From Whitmania pigra (lineage: Eukaryota > Annelida > Clitellata > Hirudinida > Haemopidae), in contig JAJTWR010000311.1 in assembly GCA_021613335.1 (NCBI GenBank), positions 645,001-709,000 on the forward strand: 64,000 nucleotides of DNA. Direction: 5' to 3'. The position numbers and the translations under genes are program-made. Below, piece by piece: positions 13,091 through 24,100 of this stretch. The notes beneath the pieces are model-generated. The model had not been told where the DNA came from. It was given only the letters and a program-made list of their open reading frames with translations, and did no database searches. Within the stretch, counting starts at the first letter, position 1, and each line of letters starts with the position of its first letter.

Positions 13091-13164
13091 TCTGGCATAG
13101 TGATGATTTTATGACAAGCATATATCTTATTCTAGTGATGCCGATTACTTCTCTGAATGCCAGA
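13091..13164 (+). ncRNA. Box C/D snoRNA, cluster member 1
   Basis: A 74-nt unit. A perfect 8-bp terminal stem pairs TCTGGCAT (13091-13098) with ATGCCAGA (13157-13164). Box C GTGATGA is at 13100-13106 and box D CTGA at 13153-13156. A C'-like GTGATG lies at 13135-13140 and a D'-like ATGA at 13111-13114. The sequence before box D, GATTACTTCT, would be the guide; I do not recognise its target. The spacing and stem are those of a standard 2'-O-methylation guide RNA. Confidence 0.82.
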
Positions 13165-13192
13165 TATATAATATTGCTTAATATTGTTATAG

Positions 13193-13283
13193 AGAATTGA
13201 GTGATGAACCTCAACGTTGCATTATGCCACGAACCCATGGCGAATGATGTGCAATAAATGCCGTTTTGGTGTCTGACAATTCT
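13193..13283 (+). ncRNA. Box C/D snoRNA, cluster member 2 (paralogue A)
   Basis: A 91-nt unit. The terminal stem AGAATTG (13193-13199) pairs with CAATTCT (13277-13283). Box C GTGATGA is at 13201-13207 and box D CTGA at 13273-13276. The interior shares GCATTATGCCA, CGAACCCATGGCG and a following TGTGCA with member 3, and these can fold into a hairpin with loop CGAACCCA. The guide before box D (GCCGTTTTGGTGT) has no target I recognise. Confidence 0.8.
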
Positions 13284-13305
13284 TCTAGCTTATCGTTCAT
13301 TCATT

Positions 13306-13396
13306 GGCATGAGTGATGAAACGTTTTTATGCATTATGCCAACGAACCCATGGCGTGTAATGTGCACAAAAAGCCTAAACGGCTGTCTGACATGCC
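13306..13396 (+). ncRNA. Box C/D snoRNA, cluster member 3 (paralogue B)
   Basis: A 91-nt unit, the same length as member 2. The stem GGCATG (13306-13311) pairs with CATGCC (13391-13396). Box C GTGATGA is at 13313-13319 and box D CTGA at 13387-13390. The interior hairpin (GCATTATGCCA against TGGCGTGTAATGTGC, loop with GAACCCA) is shared with member 2, with changes that keep pairing. The terminal stem sequence differs completely from member 2 yet still pairs, which is good evidence for selection on structure. Confidence 0.8.
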
Positions 13397-13410
13397 TATT
13401 TAGTTAAATT

Positions 13411-13487
13411 TGCTTTGCTGTGATGAAAACTTCTTCCATGAACTTCATGATATTCAATTCATCCTCTAAGAAGTACTGAGCAAAGCA
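13411..13487 (+). ncRNA. Box C/D snoRNA, cluster member 4 (predicted 18S rRNA guide)
   Basis: A 77-nt unit. A perfect 8-bp stem pairs TGCTTTGC (13411-13418) with GCAAAGCA (13480-13487). Box C GTGATGA is at 13420-13426 and box D CTGA at 13476-13479. The 12 bases CCTCTAAGAAGT (13463-13474), next to box D, complement the conserved 18S rRNA sequence ACUUCUUAGAGG. The five-nucleotide rule points to the second U of ACUU. From memory this corresponds to human 18S Um1668, which should be checked. Confidence 0.87.
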
Positions 13488-14609
13488 CTGTATTAAAGTT
13501 ACAAACCTTGTGATATAACTCTCCATGCATACTTGAGCTGGCTGAGTTCATTATTTAACACGTTGGAATGGATTCACCAGTTTCACATTTCCATGTGAAG
13601 GACTAATTTAAAAAAACTAACAAATCCAGCAATGGAGTTGAACCATGTAAAACGGCATAAGGCACATTAATACATGGTATAAATAAAACAAGTTAATTAA
13701 TTGTAACACATTTACGGTATTTAGCAGAGAAGTATTATACTTATTTGTCATCTAGGTTTACCAAATGGAAAGAATAAGATATTCTGAGAATCAGATCAGG
13801 AATATGGTGTCCTAATTTGATGACATGCTATTACCAGATTTTTCAGTCAATTTCATTAAGTAGACTTATGGAGATAATAAAATTTGTTTTTATTTTGACT
13901 TCACTAGAGATTAATTAATGATGTTGATACAACATAGGTGCTTAGCCTATGGTTGAATAAATATTCATGTCTTTACAGGTTTTTACAATTTTTTATATCG
14001 TTATTTAAAATAATAAATTCAATGTATGACAAGTTAAAAGATCACTGAAAGTCTTTCCACTGTTTCACAGTCTGTTTACAATGCTCCCACATAATAAATA
14101 TTCCCACAATTTCCATTCATGCAGCTCTGATATTTCATTTTGATAATGGAAAATCAAAGACAAGATTTTAAAACTAAGACTTTTACATTATGTAAAGATG
14201 GTTAACAGTTAACACTAGTTATTATTTCAATAATTGGTGAACTTTAAATTTTAATCTCATTGATCAGTTTTTACTGGGACATCATGGGTGGACCCTGCTG
14301 CCAGATGATAATAATTTTGAGAATTTAATGAGAACCACTTCTGTATGTGACAATTAAACCAATTCATTATGTTATTTTCATTCAACCATTTCGTTTAACA
14401 AAAACATGTCATGCATGTTCAGTCATGCTTGGATTTTGTTAATGTACAGTTTATACCTTATTATGCCGCAACTGATAAGAATTGAGAATTTTATGAAAAC
14501 AATATTTTCTGTACAGTGTTGGATGTTCATAAATTCAAATCAATTCGTTGTATATTTTTGAAGGCATTTTGTAGTTGTTGGACGCTGTTTTTGGTCTGTG
14601 GTGGCCATT
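13488..14609. other. Spacer between the snoRNA cluster and the SLX4 3' end
   Basis: AT-rich. Two related stretches of about 70 bases (near 14309-14355 and 14478-14525, both with TTGAGAATTT and TTCTGTA) hint at a diverged duplication. No stem with flanking boxes C/D was found in them. Confidence 0.4.
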
Positions 14610-14615
14610 TTTATT
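14610..14615 (-). terminator. Polyadenylation signal AATAAA of SLX4
   Basis: AATAAA on the minus strand, about 50 bases downstream of the SLX4 stop codon, implying a very short 3' UTR. Confidence 0.65.
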
Positions 14616-14662
14616 GCTGCCTCGTGTGGTGAAGAGAATGTTCTGCATCAGAGATTTACGCA

Positions 14663-17600
14663 TCAGTTTTCAGAAATTGGTTTCACATTAGCAGGGTAGC
14701 AGTAATAGTATGAAATAAAGATGCAAACCTTTTCGTCCATGTATTCGATCAGAAATTGTTTGGAGACTTTCATGTTCTTCGATTTAATGCTCTCAGCTAA
14801 CTCATTTAGTTCAAAAGGTTCATAGTGTAGAATTTTTAGAAATTGCTTCTCTTCTTGGAAGAATTGAAATAACTGGGAATGTTAATGGAATATTAATTTT
14901 TACTGTTTAAGTTTTTGTAAAACATTTAAGTTAAAAATGGTTTAATAAAACTGGTTGTTTAAGTTAAAAGGAATGTTTTTTGTAAAACATTTAAGTTAAA
15001 AATGGTTTAATAAAACTGGTTTTTTAAGTTAAAAGGGACATTTTTGTAGAACAACCTTTTCTTTCTTTTGTTCATCAGTTAACTTCTCATATTTCCTTCT
15101 TGATTTCTGACTTGGTGCAATTTCTCCATCATCATCATCGTCACAATCGTCTTCATCATCAGATCTATTGTTATTGTCATTATTATTATTATTATTAGAC
15201 ATTTAAACCAGATTTTGAATAAATCATTTACTAATGCTTCAAAAGAATTCACCTAAAATGTTCCTCTTCAACGCATCTTCTTTCATCGTCAAGTTCTTCA
15301 TCCTCATCATCGTCGTCTCCAACGCTCCTGCTTAAGTTTTTACTCAATTGGGAACTTGAGGAATGTTGATTTGTTCTGGAATGAGGTTTCACGTCAGAAG
15401 CATCACTGATGATGGGTAGATTTAAATTGCCAGATGAGAAAAATAGTCCACTGGGGGAAGTGAAGTGTTTGATTGGCTGCTTCTTCTTGAAAGTGAACAC
15501 TTTCTTTGTGTCTTTTGGAACCGTCGCATGATTTGCATTTGCCTTGTTTGTCTCAACAGCCAAAAGTTTCGGAGCAGCGGCAGTTTCAAGCTTGGTGGTT
15601 TTCTTATCCTCGGCTAGAATTGGTTCACTCGTTTCAGGATTGGTCTCTTTGGATTTTCTACCTTTTCTAGTCACCTTCGATGCCTTTTTTTTGACCACTG
15701 CAGGGGTTTTTTGTGCATCTGATAATAATTGAACAATTAATTGAAAAGATATGTAATGCATGTAATCATATGATGCCATTCCAATCAACATGTTTTTAAT
15801 AAAGTTAGATCGATTTCAAATTAAATACTAGAAGGATGGAAGAACTACAAGAATAAACTTTAAATTGTTTAAAATTTCTAAACAGATACAAATGCCATAT
15901 TTCATTAATGCCACTATCTGTTAAGCATGTCAGTCATAATTAATCTCAGTGCATGATAATAAAGATGAAACTAAAAAGCTATTCATTAAAAAATAGGTTG
16001 TCCATACTTGGATGGGTGCCATAATAAATGTTTTTCAGAACTTTCACCATCTTGCTCTTTGGCAATGCTCTTACTCCAAAGTTATGGCAGTGCTCCTGTG
16101 TTACAAGAATTAAGTAATTCCTAAATAAATGCTCTCAAATAGAAAAAAGTTAGAATTAATATTATTATAATATACATCATATTCTAGCATAGAACTTATC
16201 TACCTTGAGAATCGGCGTATTCATATTTTCGTATTTCAACATCGGAGTCAGACATTTTTGAGCTCCTGATTGTTTGGTCGACGGAGTGCAGGGATTAACA
16301 TCTGGATCATCGGTGTGGCCGGGAGAATCCAAACAGCTCACATCAGTGGGTGGGCTGAAGGATGCATTCAGTCGGATGTTTGTCTGAACTCGTCTTGAGG
16401 GTGTTTCATACTGACTCAGAGATCTCCTCCATTGGCCTCTTCTAGGAGTTTCTTGTAGGATTGGCTGGTGAGGGTTGTAGGTAAATAACCCATAAATAAT
16501 TAAATGACACCAAATCTATTTTTCAAATCCGCAATTGTAAAACTGATCTGCATGTTTTTGATAAAAATTCCCAGGCAAATTAGCTCATAAGGCACCTTAT
16601 AAATTAACTTTTACATTAATATTTTTTATTATATTTTATATTATATGATTATACACTTAGGAGAAAGAATAAGCATTGCCTTTTCTGCTGCAAACCTAAT
16701 AAACTTGCAAATTGCAAACCATAAACTTATTTTTCATTAATGTTACATTATTTCTTAAATCTAAATCTTAAAATACCTGGCTAAGAGGAACATTTGTGTA
16801 AAGTGGGGAGGATGTTGCAGCATAAAAACTCTCCTGAAAATCTTCCCACACGTTGTCCACCCAGCCTTCATCATTTTTTATAAACATGTTTCTATTGACT
16901 TTGCCATCAGATGGAGATTGATAAAGAAGGACATCACTTGGGTCAACAGAGTCGATCATCTCCTTGCACTGATGCTCGGGCGATTCAAACAAACCTTCTT
17001 TTTCCACCTCAGCTTCTTTTTTGCAGGTTTTTGGTTCTACAAGTGGTGATGAGTTACCGATGTGACTATCAAAGATGCTCTGCTGCTTCTGATAGTCACA
17101 CAAAATTGAGCTCTTACATGTTACTTTATCCTTCACCTGCATGGGAGTGACCAAGGCTAAGCTTTCATTTCTGGAAGAGAAGAGATCAGGAGAACAACTT
17201 CTGTCAAATCTATTAGTAAACATTGCAGGATTTGGAGATTTCTGTCCCACATCAAGGTGAGGGCTGCTGTTACTAATGCTGTTGCTGCCAATGTTGTCAT
17301 GCAAACAATCCATGTCTTGTTCAAATTCTCTTAAAATGGTACTATCGACACAATTGAGAGATTTTAATATGGAGTTGTTACTTAGTAATATGGACTTTTC
17401 ATCTGTTAGAACCAGGTTATTTGTTAGGTAATTATCTTTGATTTTACAACTTTCTTTCTGAACATTCACACGATTTGCAACGTCACTAATGTTAATCTTT
17501 TCACTTGAACTGGTTTTGCTTAACTCATTTGGTTGTTCGATTGATAAACCCTGAAATGTTGGTTCACTTTTCTTCTCCAGTGACAACTCAACTTCTTCAG

Positions 17601-20524
17601 AACATGAGTCAATCTCAATGACTTCAATCCTCTTTTGTTTTAACTTTCTCTGTGTGGACATGTACTCATACACCTCATCCAAACTGGTATCATCATCCTC
17701 ACTATCCCCATCGTCATCATCATCAGCATCTTGTTCTTCACAGCTTTTAATTATGTCCTCATTAAGTCCATTTTCAAATAATTCCACTCTTGTCTGACTT
17801 TTCAGATAATCTCTACAAATATCAGCCAGCTCGAGAATCTGAAACCTGAAATGAACAAAAAAATGTGTCAGAGAACATTTGAAGCACAATCTCAGTAAAG
17901 GCAATGTCAAACCTCTGAGCCAGCTGTAAAAGGGGATGCGCGGTCGATTCATTGAGAGAAACAACAGATGCATAAATAAACTCAAAGAATGAATGTATTG
18001 TTTGCACAGAGAATGTCTCCAACAAATACTCGCTTTTATCGGAAATCACCTGAAAAATACAACTTAACTTTCAATATCACCAATTATCAGACCAACAAAT
18101 ATCACCAGGAATTAATATGTATGAGAATATCAATACATTAATAAACATCACCTCATAAAACTTTGGACACCTTACAAGTAAAACAAATTTGTGGACATGA
18201 AACACATGGTCTCCATCTAAAATTAGCTTGAGATCACTGAGGATTGGATTATCAACCATGGATAGATAACACATCAAAGATTTTTTCTCAACAGGAACAT
18301 GCGTATTGCTGGCCTCTCTTGAAAAATTGTTCGAATCACAATCACCGAGCACATTGCTCAGGTCATCATCGTCACAACGTTGGGTGTAATCTGTTGCCAA
18401 GTCTGCAAGAAGATGAGTAGTTTGCGTGAAGGGGATTTGTGTGCTTTGCAGTCCTTGAGGTGGCAATAATTTTTTCTGCTGAAATTAGTTTATTTCTTCT
18501 TAATGTAAAAAAGCTCGCAATCTAACGAAACAATTAATTTTACCCTCCAGTCGATGAGAAAAGCTACTTCTTTTGAGTCAGTAATTCGTGTCTGAAATAT
18601 TTCAGGCACAAGAAACAATTTCAAGGATGATTTGCTCTCAGAATCTGAAAATGAATTCATGCCCCAGAGGCACCTCTGCATTGCAGAAAGAAAATATTAT
18701 TAAAATATTAAAACACATAAGCATTCAATGCCTTTATGACATGAAATACAAAGTTGAGAAGCCAGTCACTGACATCAGATTGATATTTTTCAATCAAATT
18801 GCTTCTTCTGACACCAGTTTTCATCTTGTTTACATGCGATAATGTCATGGCGAGGGATGATTTTTCTGACAACATTTTTGAAAACTTGTCCTTGATTAGC
18901 ATCGCGCAGTCCTCGAAACTGATCGCCATCAACGGGTGCAGTAAATCAGGGGGTCTGTTGTAAATATTTTTTATCATTCAAGTAATTAAAACAATTTTGA
19001 ATGAAATGAAAATAATAATAAATTATTTCCAAAGAATGTCACAAGGTAAAATCATTAAATGAACAAATAAAAGTACCTAGTCCTTTTGTTTCTCCTGCCT
19101 CCTTTTTCCTGAGCATTACTTGCAGAAGTGAGCACTTGAAAAGCATCGAGATTTGACTGGGGAGGTTTCTTGTCCACCATTTTTATTTCCTCAGATTCAA
19201 CGTCCATGGATGTTGACAATGCAATTGCCAGCTGAACATCTTCGTCAAATTTCCTGCACAGATTTCCAGTTTACTCTCAAGTAATTCTTATGGAATCAAT
19301 TTCATTGCAGTGCAAAGGCAACAGTTTTTTTTACAATAATACTTTGATATTTCAAAAAATGAGTCAGTTACTTTGCACTTTGATTGAGATATGAAAATGT
19401 CATTTTAAAATTATTTTTAATAGCAATATAATTTGCTAAATTTACTAACAAACTAACTATTTAACGAATACAATTTCAAACATATTGATTTGTTTACGTT
19501 TTTGGCTCCTCGAACTTCAGTTTGTTTCGTTTTGTTGGAGCTTGTTTGAATTTTTTTAGTGAGGCCGTGTTCAAGGCCGTCATGAGTTTATCTCTCAATG
19601 AGCCTGGAAATTTCTCCTTGAGCAAAGCATCTCTCTCCTCTGATTGTTTCATTATCATTTGCATCAAACTAGTTGGTTCGATGTTGTAATCCACGGAGCA
19701 CTTCTTCAAGTGTGAAACTCTCGACTGAGTAAAATTTAATGTTTGATCTTTGTTATTAATTTTCATGTCCTACATTTAATTATCTACTAACATTGTAAGT
19801 TTTTAATTGCTTGTCACAAATGGGACATGGAAGAATTTTCTTCATTTCTTTTTCTATGCATTCCTTTTCTTTATTTTTCTGTTTCTCATTTAATTCTTCC
19901 TGGTTAATTTAAATTTATGAATGAAAATTATAAATCCCACAACTAAACTCATTTCCACCATCTATTACATTGTTGAAACATTTGTTGAGGTGATCCTCTT
20001 TCAATTTTGCATCCATGTTGGAAATATTTCCTTTGCATACTGGACACCTTTCCATACTGTTATCATCAGACTTCATCTCTGAGTAAGAATAAAGTCAATG
20101 ATCAAAACCAATGAAATAATTGCGCAATTTTGTATGAAACACCCTCACCATCTTGTAAGCATTTTTTTGGCTGAGATAAATTGTGATTGATTTCTGTAGA
20201 AACCAAGTCGTTTTCAGTTATTTTTTGGTTCCTACTAATGACATCAATCGACTTTACATCGTTATCATTGGATACTTCTTCGTATCTTAGTTTAGCTTCA
20301 ACATTTGTAACGTCAGCCAGCTTATGTTTTTCTATTGATTGTTCATTAGTACTTCCATTAGATATTACTTGTTGTTCCAAATTCTGCTTTACTGATATCC
20401 GAGATTGGGCAGATCGGGGTCCATCAAACTCGCACTCTTTTTCCAAACATGGTTTTTTAGCCTCATTTGATATATCTTCACCAAGCGTTGATATATGTCT
20501 TTTAAGTCTATTTCTTTTAAACAT
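14663..20524 (-). CDS. SLX4: SLX4 structure-specific endonuclease scaffold (complete)
   Basis: Fifteen exons: 20524-20149, 20078-19969, 19899-19792, 19724-19498, 19253-19077, 18954-18750, 18675-18544, 18478-18152, 18049-17913, 17845-16777, 16464-16204, 16095-16008, 15718-15253, 15164-15056, 14872-14663. They join in frame to 1333 residues. Two UBZ4 ubiquitin-binding fingers are visible (C137, C140, H155, C159; C187, C190, H203, C207), then a BTB dimerisation domain (HKFVLLVRCPKFYEV to LAQRFQILELADICRDYL), acidic linkers, the SAP-type motif (LTPMLKYENMNTPIL to FGVRALPKSKMVKVL) and the C-terminal SLX1-binding helices (ILHYEPFELNELAESI). Known role: nuclear platform for SLX1, XPF-ERCC1 and MUS81 in crosslink repair and Holliday-junction resolution. 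The intron between 17913 and 17845 uses the weak donor GTTTGA. The first ATG follows a possible acceptor (TTTTTTAG), so a further 5' exon is possible. Confidence 0.94.
14905..15048. repeat. ~69-bp tandem duplication in the last SLX4 intron
   Basis: Two near-identical copies containing TTTTGTAAAACATTTAAG and AATGGTTTAATAAAACTGG lie side by side in the intron before the final exon. Confidence 0.85.
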
Positions 20525-21126
20525 TTCCTAAAAAATGTGATAGCTGCAAATCTTTGCAAAAATTCAAACTTTCTATTCATAACAACCAAAGATATTATGT
20601 TTATATTTAAAAGTTGATCTAAATTAAATTAAATTAATGCATTAGTGAAGTTTCAAACATTGTTTTAGAGGTATTAAACTTTTTTTATATAATGTTATTT
20701 ATATATAATGTTAATTACTATACTAATGAGTATGATATTTAATATCTTTTAAATATAACATAACCAAAATTAGATAAGTGTTTTTGGATTACAAAAATGA
20801 TATTTGATTTGTAGATATTTTAATTTGTTTTAATTGGTTAATAATAAATTATTGTTTTAACGTTGTCAATATTATTTAGTTGCACTTATAGGAAACATTT
20901 AACAAATCTGTGAATCCACTAATAAACAAAACATCCAAATAAAGAGTTTTATGTAACCGAATTTGAGCAGCAAACTTAGAACACCGAGTTAGTTTTAAAC
21001 TACTGACAATTAGTTCTACGCATGCCTGGCCTATCTTTGATTTCCTGTTGTTTTTATTTAGAGCTCTGGAGCAGCAACTAGGAAGTCTAGGTTTGGGTGC
21101 TTTCTAGCACTTATTTGTAGATAGTT
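20525..21126. promoter_or_regulatory. Divergent spacer between SLX4 and CBL
   Basis: About 600 bases separate the two start codons, which face away from each other. The CBL-proximal 150 bases are less AT-rich (around AGCTCTGGAGCAGCAACTAGG). No TATA box stands out. Both promoters, and possibly a 5' exon of SLX4, must lie here. Confidence 0.5.
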
Positions 21127-24100
21127 ATGGCATCTGGCGAGTCTAGAACGTCTGCTTTGGGATGTATTAAATCAGGATTGAAGTCCGGACAGTTACAGGG
21201 ATTAATCTTGAATTTACATAATACAGATCGCGAACATCTATTACTTAAGTATCGTCTAGGTGACAGAAGAAGCATAGATAGGTTAGTTTTATCAATTTGT
21301 ATATAAGGGCAGGTTGGTTTTAATGATTACTTAATGGTGATTGTGGGTTATTGCTAGAAATTACTTACCATGTTTCAGAAATATTAATCTAAAAAAAGAA
21401 ATACTTCTAAATCAGCCTTTCAATAAATGGCTTGAACTTCTAACTTTCGTCATGCTTTTAATGATTGTTATCAGTCAAGATCAACAGCTGAGATTAGTTT
21501 TTTTAATAAAATTTTCAGGGCTTGGGAAGTATTGGATAAAATTGTAAAGTTTTGCCAAACACCAGGCATGAATTTGAAACATTCTCCTCCATTTATTTTG
21601 GATATCCTTCCTGACATATATTTACAGATGAGGTTGATCCAGGTATTTCCACAATTTAATTTAATGTGAATCGATGATCCTAATTACTTCAAATTAATTT
21701 AATTGCTTTATGTGCATTGAGCATAGGCTTTTTGCAATAAATAAAATTCTGCTATTGGCTATTAAAGGTTCTTAAAAACAAAATAGATATCATGCCAATG
21801 TAATACATCCATTTAACTTGTGTTGGTTCAGTAAATGAGTAAAGCTGCTTTTTTTGTCGTATTGGTTGCTTTATTTGTAAGTAATCGTTACTTGTTATAT
21901 TGAATTTTGCTTGTCAAACTACCCTAGCCAAAACCACAAATGCATCCTAAATGTAAATTGACTGATATGGTGATACATTGTATTTGGTTGCATCTGCAGA
22001 GTAAATATGCAAACAAGTGGGAGGACTTGATACAGATTGAATGCTTTGTCATCTTTATGATCAATCTTCACCATAAAAGCGAAAAATGTGTTCAACTCTT
22101 CAATCTCCCCTCGTACAACATTTACTCTGAACAGTCCATGGGCAGGTATGCATATTGTATCGAGCCTGAATGTTTTTAACGCTAAAATCAAAGTCTTAAG
22201 CACTTTTCAACTGATTTTCAATTTGAAATTATTTGCAATCAACCAATCAGTGCAGCTGTTGAAAGAGTGGTGGATTTTCTTGCTTAATAATAACTGTAGA
22301 TAATTACAGCAGCACTTCCTGGCTTGTTAATAATAAGCCCCTGAAATAATTGTCTTAATAAGCATTTATTCATTGGGCTAACATTCCTTTCATCATCCCA
22401 TTTACAGGAATTGCCTCACCAAACTCTCCCTCATCTTCTCCCACATGTTGGCCGAACTGAAGGCTTTATTTCCGAACGGAGTGTACGTCGAAGACAACTT
22501 CCGTGTCACTAAAAACGATGCCTCTGATTGGTGGAAGAACACCTTCAGAAAGAGGTTCTATTTCAGTTGATCATTTTTATTGGACACAAATTTTTATCTT
22601 CTTTTCTTTTTATTTTTTTTTTACAAAAGTAATCACTCAGTCTTCACTGCTTCTGTGTGTTTTGAACTCTCAACACTGCTTCTGTGGATGAGTGTTTTTG
22701 TGCAAAAATGATATTTATTGAATCAATATTTTTGAGCTGGCTTGCATTCAAAGTTTTTGTGGCTATCAAGTTATACTAAAAATAAACAGTGGCATTTTTT
22801 GTTTTGTTTGTGATTTCATCAGCCTATGAAACATTTTGAGAACTTTTTTGAGAATCTTGCAATAAAAATAGATTATGTGGTTTCTTATTTTCCTCCTAAG
22901 TTTAAATTATGTTGAAAGCATTCTAATTATTAATTTCTGGAATATTTTTTTAATGTTAAATTTTGCAAACAGCAGTTGCATTTAAGTGCTTGTTTAAAAT
23001 ATGTTTCTGTTAACTGACTTTGTTTTTATTACATACTTAAAAGCACTTTCTTGCAATTATCTAAGCAATTGTATGAGCAAATGTAATCACATTTAGGTCA
23101 ACAGTGATGCTTGTGGCTGCTAATTCTTAATGATGAACAGGAAAACATGTGATGCAAAATATTGTTAATCTCAGGATTTGCTAAGACCAGGCTTATGATG
23201 CACTTTGATTGCTTCATTTAGGATTAAGTGCATGTCGTCTGCAAGAAATATTAGCTCAGTTATTATTCATTCTGTAATTAATTAATTCTCATTCATTCTT
23301 TTATTAATTCATTCATAATTAGTAATTGCATATGTAACTTGTTCTTACATGTAACATTTAATTATGGTCTTGTTGCTTTCATAATGCACATTCATTTTAA
23401 ATAGTATTTAAATATAAATAGAAGTTTTAATTTATGAAACAATGATGATGATGATGATGACAACGACGAAAATGTTATAGGAACCTCATACCGTGGAAGG
23501 AGTTCCGACAAGCACTCTCGCAAGTGCACAAGATCAGCACTTCACAGGAGGCCGCTGCCCTCAAAACAACCCTTGATCTGACCTGCAATAATCATATCTC
23601 CATCTTTGAATTTGACATCTTTACTAGGTAATAATAATAATAATAAATAATAATATAATAACCATTTCCTAGGTAACAATAATTTAAAACAAGCATCAAC
23701 GATGTATGATAGCATGCAAATCACTGGCAGAAAAAGTTAATTGCAAATCATGCATTAATGATGAAATGATTTTTCCTTAAAGCTTCAAACAAGTTGTTAT
23801 TTAATAAATGGAGAAATTTAATTGAAAATAACAATGAAGTGTGTGAAAATATTTTTCAATTTCTGTTTTTGTCTGATCATAAAAATTCTTCATTGACGAG
23901 AAATTATAAAACATTGGAATAATATATGACTGTTTGTAATAAAGTATGCTAATGTGGATACGTTCCTATTTCTTTTGAGACTTGAAGCTTTCTGCCTCAA
24001 CATTTTTTTGTGCTTTATTGTTTATTCATTTTATTCAATAGCAATAAAGATTCCAAGATTTGTGGTTAAAGCGACAAATATTGTTTTTAAGACTTTTTCA

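Noticed and set aside
15544..15732. Plus-strand frames opposite SLX4 exons
   Set aside because: Shadows of the coding minus strand.
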